Assembly (NCBI GenBank): GCA_964549275.1
Contig: CAZJUP010000002.1
Location: 124,001 to 188,000 of the forward strand
Length of the DNA stretch: 64,000 bases
Source of the DNA: CAZJUP01 sp964549275
Lineage (GTDB): Bacteria > Fidelibacterota > Marinisomatia > Marinisomatales > TCS55
Direction: 5' to 3'
Numbering within the stretch: the stretch's first letter is position 1; each line of letters begins with the position of its first letter. This document shows positions 51,778 to 58,876 of the stretch, one piece after another. Position numbers and translations under genes: made by a program. The notes beneath the pieces were generated by a model. That model made no database searches, was not told the DNA's origin, and saw nothing but the letters and a program-made list of their open reading frames with translations.

Positions 51778-52050
51778 ATGGGAATCACTTCGGTTATTCA
51801 AGCGGTCCAAAAGTTTTCTGAAAAAACGTTTTCCAAGCCGTGCGAAGTCATCACTGTGTTCCAAAAAAACGGCGGATGGGAAGCTGAAATGGAAATGGTA
51901 GTTGAGGACTTGGAAATGCGGCGTTTTGGACGGTCTCCCGTTATGGGACTGTGGACTGTGGAATTGGACACCAAATATAATGTGACCACTTTCAAAAGAA
52001 GAGGCCTGAAAGATGCCATGGCCCTTTCCTACGATTTTGAGGAGGAGTGA
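51778..52050 (+). CDS. gvpO: Gas vesicle protein GvpO
   Basis: 90-residue member of the GvpO family: GGWEAEMEMVVEDLEMRR followed by MGLWTVELDTKYNVTTFKRRG. This fits the conserved pattern in which a strand pair GWxVxVEVVExER and YEVxLDxxGxxxxYxR frames the family. GvpO is essential for gas-vesicle formation in haloarchaea and also occurs in bacteria. It is followed by a zinc-knuckle gene whose start lies one base after its stop. Confidence 0.85.
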   Translation: MGITSVIQAVQKFSEKTFSKPCEVITVFQKNGGWEAEMEMVVEDLEMRRFGRSPVMGLWTVELDTKYNVTTFKRRGLKDAMALSYDFEEE

Positions 52051-52051
52051 G

Positions 52052-52396
52052 ATGGAAACTACATGTTCATTTTGCAAAGGAAAAGGTAAGGACCCCTTCG
52101 AATTACTATCGTCCGAAGCCACCTGCCAGGTCTGCGGTGGAACAGGGACTATTCATGTAAAGGAACCGGCCAAGCCCTGTATTTTTTGTACCGGAACCGG
52201 AAATTACCCAAACAGCCGATTAACCTGTACGGTCTGCAGCGGGAAAGGATACGTGACCATTCCCGCTTTAAATGAAACGTGCATTAAATGCGGCGGTACC
52301 GGGACCGAATTTGAAAGTAAAATGCCCTGTTCAACTTGTATGGGGCTTGGCCTTGTAAAAACACAGGAATCTACTGATTCCTATGCCCAGGTTTAA
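52052..52396 (+). CDS. Gas-vesicle-locus zinc-knuckle protein with six CxxCxGxG motifs
   Basis: 114-residue protein built almost entirely of DnaJ-type half-knuckles: CSFCKGKG, CQVCGGTG, CIFCTGTG, CTVCSGKG, CIKCGGTG and CSTCMGLG, giving up to three zinc sites. The HVKEPAKPC link between knuckles recurs in the related gene at 54493. No J domain, so it is not a DnaJ but may act like the DnaJ zinc domain in binding unfolded chains, for instance hydrophobic GvpA before assembly (inference). The ATG at 52052 follows GGAGGAG and is one base after the gvpO stop. Confidence 0.8.
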   Translation: METTCSFCKGKGKDPFELLSSEATCQVCGGTGTIHVKEPAKPCIFCTGTGNYPNSRLTCTVCSGKGYVTIPALNETCIKCGGTGTEFESKMPCSTCMGLGLVKTQESTDSYAQV

Positions 52397-52400
52397 CCTC

Positions 52401-52691
52401 ATGGCGATTCCAGGAGACTTTGAAAATTTTGTATCAGACTTGAAAGAATCTCTTCAATCTAAAACGGAGGATGTACACCGGCTCAAAGAGGAGGTGAGAG
52501 AAGATTTGGATCAATTCAAAAAGGAATTTTCTGAACAGTCAAAAAATATACGAAAAGATTTAAAAGAAGACACTGTACGTCGCCAGAATGATGTTAAGGC
52601 TTTACTCAAACAATATCAGGTTGAATTAAGCGAGGTTCGGTCTGATATCCGAACCATGCACAAAATCTGGATAAACCGAAAGTCGCCTTAA
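52401..52691 (+). CDS. Small coiled-coil protein of the gas-vesicle locus
   Basis: 96-residue helical protein (from the ATG at 52401) with heptad-like segments: DLKESLQSKTEDVHRLKEEV and FKKEFSEQSKNIRKDLKED. An earlier ATG at 52383 overlaps the previous gene and lacks a ribosome binding site; the chosen ATG has AGG 10 bases upstream. It resembles coiled-coil accessory Gvp proteins (for example GvpP/Q-type) only in general character, so no name is given. It lies between the zinc-knuckle gene and gvpN. Confidence 0.55.
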   Translation: MAIPGDFENFVSDLKESLQSKTEDVHRLKEEVREDLDQFKKEFSEQSKNIRKDLKEDTVRRQNDVKALLKQYQVELSEVRSDIRTMHKIWINRKSP

Positions 52692-52758
52692 GCTGAGAAT
52701 GATTTCATGCTGGTGCGGCGTAGAAATAAAAACACAATAAATACCAGGAGGTAGCGGA

Positions 52759-53736
52759 ATGGTACAGGAAATTACTACATTAATCGAACCCACAGCCCAA
52801 GAAGGATTTGTCGTCACCCCCTTTATCGACAGCTTGACCGATCGAGCATTAAATTATATCAATGCCGGGTTTCCCGTCCATTTTAGAGGTCGAGCTGGCA
52901 CCGGAAAAACCACATTGGCCATGCATCTGGCCACAAGGATTGGAAGGCCGGTTGTTCTCATTCATGGAGACGAAGAATTTACAACTGCAGATTTGGTGGG
53001 AGGTGAATATGGTTACCGTATAAGGAAAACCGTGGATAACTTTATCCATTCTGTATTGAAAACAGAAGAAGATATGATAAAGCGCTGGGTAGATAATCGC
53101 CTGACCACCGCAGCAAAATATGGGTTCACCCTTATTTATGATGAATATACCCGTTCCAGACCGGAAGCGAATAACGTTTTACTCTCCATATTGGAGGAAC
53201 AGGTTATGGATTTACCAGCCGCAAGGGGTGGGGAGCATTATCTTCAGGTTGATCCTGAATTTCGAGCGATTTTCACCAGTAATCCTGAAGAATATGCAGG
53301 AACCCATGAAACCCAAGATGCACTGCGGGATAGAATGATAACCCTGGATTTGGCAGATTATGACATGGAAACTGAGATTGAAATTACCCACGCAAAATCC
53401 GGGCTCAATAAATCAGATGCAAAACGGATTGTGTCCATTGTTCGAGATTTACGGGCCAGTGATGTTCCTGAATTTCAACCCACAATTCGAGCAAGCATAA
53501 TGGTCGCACGAGCCAGTAAGGTAAAGGATGTAAGACCCGACGCCACAAACACTGAATTTCATCAGATTTGCATGGACATCCTTTGTTCAGAAACAATGCG
53601 GTATGGTCCGACAAGAGGTGATGGTAGAATCACCAATGTTGTGGATGGGTTGATTAAAGACCATTGCCCAAAACTACCGGTTCGTAAATCGATAAAAAGG
53701 AAAAAAGTTCAGGAGGCAGTAGGCGCTAGTGCCTAA
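52759..53736 (+). CDS. gvpN: Gas vesicle protein GvpN (AAA+ ATPase)
   Basis: 325-residue MoxR-clade AAA+ ATPase required for gas-vesicle enlargement. Walker A is GRAGTGKTTLA (about residues 43-53); GDEEFTTADLVGGEYGY and the Walker B region TLIYDEYTRSRPEANNVLLSILEE are signature stretches of GvpN, followed by the sensor region FTSNPEEYAGTHE. Good ribosome binding site AGGAGG. It stands at the start of the N-F-G-L part known from other bacterial gvp clusters. Confidence 0.95.
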   Translation: MVQEITTLIEPTAQEGFVVTPFIDSLTDRALNYINAGFPVHFRGRAGTGKTTLAMHLATRIGRPVVLIHGDEEFTTADLVGGEYGYRIRKTVDNFIHSVLKTEEDMIKRWVDNRLTTAAKYGFTLIYDEYTRSRPEANNVLLSILEEQVMDLPAARGGEHYLQVDPEFRAIFTSNPEEYAGTHETQDALRDRMITLDLADYDMETEIEITHAKSGLNKSDAKRIVSIVRDLRASDVPEFQPTIRASIMVARASKVKDVRPDATNTEFHQICMDILCSETMRYGPTRGDGRITNVVDGLIKDHCPKLPVRKSIKRKKVQEAVGASA

Positions 53737-53920
53737 TTGGCGTGGATTAGCAAATTGGTTAATTAAACAGGAGCGTGATCATGTTATGGGCTTACGCCGG
53801 CAAAAAATATTCGTCTGGAATAAAGATCTGAAAGAATGGGATGAAAAGGAAGAATCTGTGTGGGTGAAAAATAAACAAGGGAAAGAAAAACCGCTAAAAC
53901 CGAAAGAAAAAGAGGGATAG
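53729..53920 (+). CDS. Small basic hypothetical protein
   Basis: 63-residue frame with a GTG start that overlaps the gvpN stop by 8 bp, 12 bp after AGGAGG. The product has WRGLANWLIKQERD near the N-terminus and a very basic Lys-rich tail (KNKQGKEKPLKPKEKEG). A shorter version from the ATG at 53786 is possible. I do not recognise a family. Its place inside the tightly packed operon suggests a gas-vesicle role, but that is only context. Confidence 0.4.
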   Translation: MPNWRGLANWLIKQERDHVMGLRRQKIFVWNKDLKEWDEKEESVWVKNKQGKEKPLKPKEKEG

Positions 53921-53924
53921 AACC

Positions 53925-54125
53925 ATGCCGTTAATGAAATCATTAAGCCGTATTAATTCAGAAGGTCTATTGACGGTTCCAGCTCATGTATTAAAAATGG
54001 CAGGAGCAAAACCGGGACAGCTGGTTGAATTTGTCTTAGGTCCCAGAGGCTCTATTCAGGTTTTACTTAAGCATCCGAAATCCCCAGGCAAACCCAAACT
54101 AAGGTCTATTCTCAGAAGGACCTGA
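53925..54125 (+). CDS. AbrB/SpoVT-fold small protein
   Basis: 66-residue protein with the swapped-hairpin AbrB pattern SRINSEGLLTVPAHVLKMAGAKPGQLVEFVL (strand, turn with VPA, helix, strand), followed by a basic tail. Such domains bind DNA in transition-state regulators and antitoxins, but no toxin partner is present here. It is 4 bp after the previous gene. It may regulate the locus or have been recruited as a structural dimer; neither can be decided from sequence. Confidence 0.6.
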   Translation: MPLMKSLSRINSEGLLTVPAHVLKMAGAKPGQLVEFVLGPRGSIQVLLKHPKSPGKPKLRSILRRT

Positions 54126-54149
54126 ATTTTAGAATAGAAAGGAATAATT

Positions 54150-54482
54150 ATGAGTATTAACCGAGGACTTGATACCCTAAAAACTGCAGGAAGTGCTCAT
54201 TTACATTCAATCCCTAGTACCCATCGTTCAGGTTATTTGGATTTATTCATGTTGGAAAAAGAGAAAAATAAACTTGAAAAAGATTCCAAAAAAATTGAAA
54301 AACGACTTAAACATAATCTCAATCGATTAAAAGAAATAGAAACACAAATGGAGGAAGTTTTAGCTACTCAGGTACAAGAAAAAGGGGAAAAGAAAGAATC
54401 TAAAACCAGATCCAAAGAAGCGAACGAACTCTATTTACCCAAGGAGCAGAAAGCTTGGGAAACCGTAAAACTGAGGTATTAA
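54150..54482 (+). CDS. Coiled-coil protein of the gas-vesicle locus
   Basis: 110-residue helical protein. The N-terminal MSINRGLDTLKTAGSAHLHS precedes SGYLDLFMLEKEKNKLEKD and a long coiled coil (KKIEKRLKHNLNRLKEIETQ), then a charged linker and a short C-terminal segment ending in an aromatic. It is preceded by AAAGGA and followed 10 bp later by the second zinc-knuckle gene. No named family is recognised. It could be an assembly or wall-attachment factor, inferred only from position. Confidence 0.5.
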   Translation: MSINRGLDTLKTAGSAHLHSIPSTHRSGYLDLFMLEKEKNKLEKDSKKIEKRLKHNLNRLKEIETQMEEVLATQVQEKGEKKESKTRSKEANELYLPKEQKAWETVKLRY

Positions 54483-54492
54483 GGGTATAGAC

Positions 54493-54873
54493 ATGAGGTA
54501 TCAGTTCACCAATTTAGCTGGAGGAAGAGCTATGAGAGCAGGGCAAGTCTTTAAAGATAATATTTATTCATGCGGATATTGCAGGGGAACCGGAACAGAT
54601 CCCCGCAACAGAACTACCTGTCATATTTGTAAAGGCAGCAGCAGTAATGAAATTCGGGGAGCGGCTGCCCATTGCGGATTTTGCCGGGGTTCAGGCCAGG
54701 GGCATTCCGGTAGCAGTGTGACTTGTACCGTATGCGGTGGAAAAGGTATGGTCAGTGTAAAAGAGCCCATTAAAGCTTGTCCGGAATGTCGAGGATGGGG
54801 AAAGTCCGGGTCTGGATTAAGTTGTATAAAGTGTCGGGGTAAGGGTGTAATCGAAAATGTGAAAGGAGCATAA
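54493..54873 (+). CDS. Gas-vesicle-locus zinc-knuckle protein (second paralogue)
   Basis: 126-residue relative of the protein encoded at 52052: CGYCRGTG, CHICKGSS, CGFCRGSG, CTVCGGKG, CPECRGWG and CIKCRGKG, with VSVKEPIKACPEC matching the KEP link of that paralogue. Two motifs have altered third positions (GSS, GWG), but their cysteine pairs remain. The DnaJ-like zinc fold without a J domain suggests chaperone-like or scaffold action on Gvp proteins (inference). Starts are uncertain: 54493 follows AAGGG, while 54532 follows GGAGGA. Confidence 0.78.
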   Translation: MRYQFTNLAGGRAMRAGQVFKDNIYSCGYCRGTGTDPRNRTTCHICKGSSSNEIRGAAAHCGFCRGSGQGHSGSSVTCTVCGGKGMVSVKEPIKACPECRGWGKSGSGLSCIKCRGKGVIENVKGA

Positions 54874-54874
54874 A

Positions 54875-55624
54875 ATGGCCACAAGTACCGGTTACTACTT
54901 ATATGGTTTTACGGATTATAGACACCTTGAAAATATATCGGTGGATGCTGTGGCAGGAAACGGTCATATCCAAAATATCCCTTTTCAAGGTATCGGAATA
55001 TTGTGTAGTCCTGTAAATGGTAAGAAGCTAAAGCCAACTCGGGAAAATTTAATGAACCATCAAAAGGTTTTAGAAACTTGGATGGAAAAACATACGATAC
55101 TACCCGTGCGGTTTGGTGTTGTGGCCCAAACTAAAGGTGCTCTGCAAAAAGGAATTAATAGCAGTTTACCCATTATTCGGTCACATCTTCAAAAATTCCA
55201 AAATAAGATTGAACTGAACCTGAAAGCCTTCTGGGAAAAAGACTATATTTATGATTATCTCCAGGAAAAATATCCTGAAATAAAACGGTTCAGGAATGCG
55301 GTCAAAAAAATGAGAGGGACCACAGCACACCACAGAAGCATTGAATTGGGACAAATGGTTGAACGGGGCCTTATCGCAGAAGGTGAACGGGAAGCAGACG
55401 AAATTATCAGAGAACTGGAATCGGCATCTTTACTAACTAAAAAAACAAAAATATTCGGAGAACTCATGTATTTGAATTTGGCTATTCTTGTATCAAAAGA
55501 TGGGGAATCAAAACTAGATAAAACCATCAATTCTATTGCTACAGATAGGCAAGGAAAATCTACATTTAAATATGTTGGTCCAAGTGCTCCGGCGAGTTTC
55601 GTCAATCTGCATTTGAAGTTTTAA
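54875..55624 (+). CDS. gvpF: Gas vesicle protein GvpF/GvpL, paralogue 1
   Basis: 249-residue GvpF/GvpL family member: GYYLYGFTDYRH at the N-terminus, HQKVLETWMEKHTILPVRFGVVAQT (the family-defining strand with PVRFG), and NLKAFWEKDYIYDYL. GvpF/L proteins bind GvpA and other Gvps during nucleation. It follows the zinc-knuckle gene by one base and precedes gvpG, the order known from other bacterial clusters. Two more paralogues lie downstream, so F versus L naming is by position only. Confidence 0.92.
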   Translation: MATSTGYYLYGFTDYRHLENISVDAVAGNGHIQNIPFQGIGILCSPVNGKKLKPTRENLMNHQKVLETWMEKHTILPVRFGVVAQTKGALQKGINSSLPIIRSHLQKFQNKIELNLKAFWEKDYIYDYLQEKYPEIKRFRNAVKKMRGTTAHHRSIELGQMVERGLIAEGEREADEIIRELESASLLTKKTKIFGELMYLNLAILVSKDGESKLDKTINSIATDRQGKSTFKYVGPSAPASFVNLHLKF

Positions 55625-55637
55625 TCAATGAAAACAA

Positions 55638-55847
55638 ATGGCCGCAATAAATTTTGTCAAATGGATAGCAGAAAAAGTAGCAGATGCTGCCGAAAAGGAA
55701 TTTTATGATCCTGAAATTATTCGGAGTGAATTAATGATTCTTTCTGAGAAACTTGATTCCGGTGAAATATCGGTAGAAGATTATGATATCCAGGAGTCTG
55801 ACCTGTTAGATCGGTTAGAAATTTCTCAAGAAAGAATGGCGGAATGA
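55638..55847 (+). CDS. gvpG: Gas vesicle protein GvpG
   Basis: 69-residue GvpG: FVKWIAEKVADAAEKEFYDPEIIRSELMILSEKLDSGEISVEDYD is the conserved body, an amphipathic helix pair. GvpG is an accessory assembly protein normally encoded between gvpF and gvpL, as here. The stop overlaps the start of the following gvpL-type gene by 4 bp. Confidence 0.9.
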   Translation: MAAINFVKWIAEKVADAAEKEFYDPEIIRSELMILSEKLDSGEISVEDYDIQESDLLDRLEISQERMAE

Positions 55848-56632
55848 TCATGAACACTCCTGTAAAGGAAAGATGCTATTTAGCCTTTGGAATAGGCCAA
55901 ACCCATCATGAGGCTTTTCCATTATTATCCTCTATTGAACTGGGTGAACTGTCTATCTTTTTCAAAGATGTCCCTGTCGCAGAATACGGTGATGACCATT
56001 TGAACGACCATATAAAAGATATGGATTGGCTGGAAAAAAATGTTGTGGAGTTTCAATCCAAAATGGACGATTTAAGTCGAACAACCCCTCTTATTCCTTT
56101 TCGATTTGGAACCGTTTATACCTCCAAAGCTTCCATGAAAAAATTTGTCATGGAATATGGAAAATATTTTAAAGAAAACCTGATTTACTTTTCTGATAAA
56201 TTAGAATGGGGGTTAAAGGTTTTTCTATCTGAGTCAAAATTCCGTAAACGAATAATTCAAAATGAATCGAAAAAAGGACTTCAATATCCTGATCGTCCGG
56301 GGTCCTCATTTTTTGAGAAAAAGAAAACTGAATATGCCGCTATTGAAAAAGAAGAAGATGTATTAAAGACTTTGTTGGATACAATCCGTGATAAGGTGAG
56401 CGAATTGTCAGTGGAATGGAAAGAAATAGATTTCCTGGATGGGTTGGACAAAAATCCAAATTCATTGAAACCGATCTATAATCTTTCTCTCCTTGTTAAG
56501 AAGAATGTAAGTGCTGATTTAGCTCATTGCCTAAATACCCTAACAGAGGAATTATCGGATTATGGGATTAAACCCATACTTTCGGGGCCGTGGCCGCCCT
56601 ATAATTTTGTAAAAATGGATAATCATAATTAA
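55844..56632 (+). CDS. gvpL: Gas vesicle protein GvpF/GvpL, paralogue 2
   Basis: 262-residue GvpF/L paralogue: ERCYLAFGIGQTHHEAFP at the N-terminus, LIPFRFGTVYTSK as the core strand, EWGLKVFL, and a C-terminal LSGPWPPYNFV, the ending strand GPxPPY of the family. It is coupled to gvpG upstream (4-bp overlap) and to the small GvpA/J-type gene downstream (1-bp overlap). The position after gvpG is that of gvpL in other bacteria. Confidence 0.92.
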   Translation: MIMNTPVKERCYLAFGIGQTHHEAFPLLSSIELGELSIFFKDVPVAEYGDDHLNDHIKDMDWLEKNVVEFQSKMDDLSRTTPLIPFRFGTVYTSKASMKKFVMEYGKYFKENLIYFSDKLEWGLKVFLSESKFRKRIIQNESKKGLQYPDRPGSSFFEKKKTEYAAIEKEEDVLKTLLDTIRDKVSELSVEWKEIDFLDGLDKNPNSLKPIYNLSLLVKKNVSADLAHCLNTLTEELSDYGIKPILSGPWPPYNFVKMDNHN

Positions 56633-56850
56633 TGCCAATTAATGCCATGCAACGGAAAAAAATAAATTTAGTGGAAACGCTTGATAGGGCGCTAAATAAG
56701 GGAATTGTCGTTTCTGGAGAAGTTATTATCTCTGTTGCTGATGTGGATTTGGTTTATCTTCAATTGCGTTTACTTGTATCCTCTGTAGAAACGGCCATGG
56801 AAATGCAGAACAAATGCAAACATACAGTAGAGGAGGCCTCCTATGTATGA
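56632..56850 (+). CDS. GvpA/J-family minor gas-vesicle protein (GvpS-like)
   Basis: 72-residue protein with the GvpA fold: NLVETLDRALNKGIVVSGEVIISVADVDLVYLQLRLLVSSVETAMEM. It differs from the main GvpA, with a Val-Ala-Asp-Val strand where GvpA has VSLVGIELL. It is a minor structural or nucleating homologue of the GvpS/J/M type, and its position directly after gvpL matches gvpS of Bacillus. The next gene start overlaps its end by 8 bp. Confidence 0.82.
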   Translation: MPINAMQRKKINLVETLDRALNKGIVVSGEVIISVADVDLVYLQLRLLVSSVETAMEMQNKCKHTVEEASYV

Positions 56851-57139
56851 GCAACAAATGCCTCATGCCATGCAAGCTACAAACTTGGCTGACATTCTTG
56901 AAAGAGTCTTGGATAAGGGAATTGTCATTGCAGGAGATATTCGCATTCAATTGGCGGATGTGGAACTGTTAAACATTAAAATACGATTATTGGTTGCTTC
57001 TGTCGATAAAGCCATGCAAATGGGAATTAATTGGTGGGAAAATGATCCCTATTTATCTGTTAAAGCTCAAGAGTTAGAAAAAGAAAATACTCGACTGGAA
57101 ACCAGGGTTCAGGCTCTTGAAAAACAAGCCGGTTTATAA
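56843..57139 (+). CDS. gvpJ: Gas vesicle protein GvpJ
   Basis: 98-residue GvpA-related protein: NLADILERVLDKGIVIAGDIRIQLADVELLNIKIRLLVASVDKAMQMG, then the typical GvpJ tail WWENDPYLS and a coiled-coil end. GvpJ is a minor component thought to start or cap vesicles. It overlaps the preceding gene. With that gene it makes two GvpA homologues besides the main gvpA. Confidence 0.9.
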   Translation: MYEQQMPHAMQATNLADILERVLDKGIVIAGDIRIQLADVELLNIKIRLLVASVDKAMQMGINWWENDPYLSVKAQELEKENTRLETRVQALEKQAGL

Positions 57140-57144
57140 AATAT

Positions 57145-57837
57145 ATGGTTTTTCTTTATGGCATTATTTGGGAGAATGGAGCCATAAATCCGAGGGTTAC
57201 AGGTCTTCAGGATAACCCTTTAGAATTTATTGATTATCTCTCAATCTCTGCAGTGGTGAGTGAATGCACCCCAAGCGAACTACCCTTAAAGCATTCTTAT
57301 GTTCTTCAGTATAATACAATTATTGAAAAACTTTTTAACAATTCCTGCATCTTACCCTTTCGTTTCGGCACAATTATGGAATCCCAATCTCAAGTGAACG
57401 ATTTGATTCATAAACATTATAAATACCTGAAACATCAATTAACTTACATGGAAGGGAAAACAGAGTATGGTTTAAAAATTTGGGGACCTCATTCTACTCC
57501 TCAATCGAACAAACGCGAAGCCGGGTCGGGCACACGCTATATTATGGGGAAGTATGAACATTATACCCTTTTGGAGGAGACCACAAAATTTGTTCAACGA
57601 AAAATCAAATCCTGTGTATCAGAAGTAAAACATGAATTACGTGACAGCGGTAAACTTCTCATGGATTTGTATTTTTTAGTCCCTCATAATAAAAAAAAAG
57701 CATTCAAATCCGTGATAAACAAATTAAACCTGAATATGGAATTTGTACTTACCGGACCCTGGCCTCCATACAATTTTGTCAATATCTCTTTGAATGAATT
57801 AAATAAAGATAGGCAAACAGCACACGAGTTAGATTAA
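57145..57837 (+). CDS. Gas vesicle protein GvpF/GvpL, paralogue 3
   Basis: 230-residue third GvpF/L protein: VFLYGIIWENGAINP at the N-terminus, ILPFRFGTIMESQ core, EYGLKIWG and a GPWPPYNFV ending nearly identical to paralogue 2, suggesting local duplication of a gvpL-like gene. It is 5 bp after gvpJ and 3 bp before gvpK. Three F/L copies in one cluster also occur in some other gas-vesicle bacteria. Confidence 0.9.
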   Translation: MVFLYGIIWENGAINPRVTGLQDNPLEFIDYLSISAVVSECTPSELPLKHSYVLQYNTIIEKLFNNSCILPFRFGTIMESQSQVNDLIHKHYKYLKHQLTYMEGKTEYGLKIWGPHSTPQSNKREAGSGTRYIMGKYEHYTLLEETTKFVQRKIKSCVSEVKHELRDSGKLLMDLYFLVPHNKKKAFKSVINKLNLNMEFVLTGPWPPYNFVNISLNELNKDRQTAHELD

Positions 57838-57840
57838 AAA

Positions 57841-58185
57841 ATGAATGAAAAAGTCATAGCAGATAATATCGCAGATTGGGAAGCGATAGAAAATAATATG
57901 CAGGGTTTAGCTAAATCCTTCCCCAATCATATTAAAGCAAATCCGGAAAATGCTGAAAATGGGTTGGTTAAATTGGTCCTTATCCTTGTGGAATTAATTC
58001 GAAAACTGATGGAACGTCAAGCATTGAGAAGAGTGGATGGAGGTCATCTCACTGAGGAAGAAATCGAAAGACTAGGACTGACTTTGTTAAAGTTAGAGGA
58101 AAAAATGGAAGAATTGAAGAAACTCTTTAATTTGACTGATGAAGATCTCACCCTTGACCTAGGACCCATTGGCTCTTTTGAATGA
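57841..58185 (+). CDS. gvpK: Gas vesicle protein GvpK
   Basis: 114-residue GvpK: GLVKLVLILVELIRKLMERQALRRVDGGHLTEEEIERLGLTLLKLEEKMEELK is the conserved family body, followed by DLTLDLGPIG. GvpK is required for vesicle formation. It ends the tight run of overlapping gvp genes; a 95-bp gap with a weak sigma-54-like motif separates it from the gvpH-like gene. Confidence 0.93.
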   Translation: MNEKVIADNIADWEAIENNMQGLAKSFPNHIKANPENAENGLVKLVLILVELIRKLMERQALRRVDGGHLTEEEIERLGLTLLKLEEKMEELKKLFNLTDEDLTLDLGPIGSFE

Positions 58186-58235
58186 ACCATGCCAAAGTTG
58201 CTATAGGTTCTGTCAAATTGGTGAGGTCATCATCT

Positions 58236-58250
58236 TGGCATTATTATTGA
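58236..58250 (+). promoter_or_regulatory. Weak sigma-54-like motif before gvpH
   Basis: TGGCAT (58236-58241), 5 bp, TTGA (58247-58250). The -24 element is good, but the -12 GC is GA, so it may not work. It lies in the only longer gap inside the gvp set, 30 bp before gvpH. Confidence 0.2.
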
Positions 58251-58280
58251 TGCGAGTAGGATAAAGTAAGGAGTAACCTT

Positions 58281-58826
58281 ATGGTTGAAGAAAAAAAGAA
58301 AGAAGAGAAAACAAAAGAAAGTGAATCTACAATCAACATTGACTTAGGATTAGGCGGACTGTTCAAGGGATTGGGTAATTTTGTTGAAATGATTGGAGAG
58401 ATGTCTGAAAAGGGTGAAGAGATCCGGGAAAAAGTACAGGAATTCAAAGGGAAAGGTGAATTAAAAGATATTAAAGGTGTGTACGGATTTTCTGTTAAAA
58501 CAGGCCTCGGAGGGAAACCAACTGTTGAATCATTCGGCAATGTCAAATCCACCCCCAAAGGCCCTGTTGTTGAAGAGACCCGGGAACCCATGGTCGATGT
58601 TTTTGAAGAAGATAAAACGATTCAGATTATCGCAGAAATTCCTGGTGTTAACGAAGCATCCATAGCATTGGAGGTGCAGGGGGATATCATAAACCTCCAT
58701 GCGGAAAGTGGTCAAAGAAAATATCAGAAAGAAATATTACTTCCCCACATCGTTGAAGAAAAACCGGAATCCCAATCCTATCAGAATGGGATGCTTGATG
58801 TCACTTTTTTGAAGAAAACAACTTAA
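58281..58826 (+). CDS. gvpH: GvpH-like Hsp20-domain protein
   Basis: 181-residue protein. The N-terminal half is charged with a Gly-rich stretch (DLGLGGLFKGLGNFVEMIGE), and the C-terminal 80 residues are a small-heat-shock-type domain: MVDVFEEDKTIQIIAEIPGVNEASIALEVQGDIINLHAE. GvpH of haloarchaea and bacteria carries this domain and acts as a chaperone for Gvp proteins. The C-terminal strand is short compared with true Hsp20 and lacks the IxI tail. Good ribosome binding site TAAGGAG. Confidence 0.8.
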   Translation: MVEEKKKEEKTKESESTINIDLGLGGLFKGLGNFVEMIGEMSEKGEEIREKVQEFKGKGELKDIKGVYGFSVKTGLGGKPTVESFGNVKSTPKGPVVEETREPMVDVFEEDKTIQIIAEIPGVNEASIALEVQGDIINLHAESGQRKYQKEILLPHIVEEKPESQSYQNGMLDVTFLKKTT

Positions 58827-58876
58827 TATATCCGGTAAAATCTGTCATTGCTCAAAAATCGATAAGAGTGAGAACA

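Noticed and set aside
53925..54125. Antitoxin of a toxin-antitoxin pair
   Set aside because: The AbrB fold fits antitoxins, but the adjacent genes are not toxin-like and the gene lies inside the gvp operon.
52052..54873. DnaJ chaperones
   Set aside because: The proteins have CxxCxGxG knuckles but no J domain (no HPD motif) and no DnaJ C-terminal domains.
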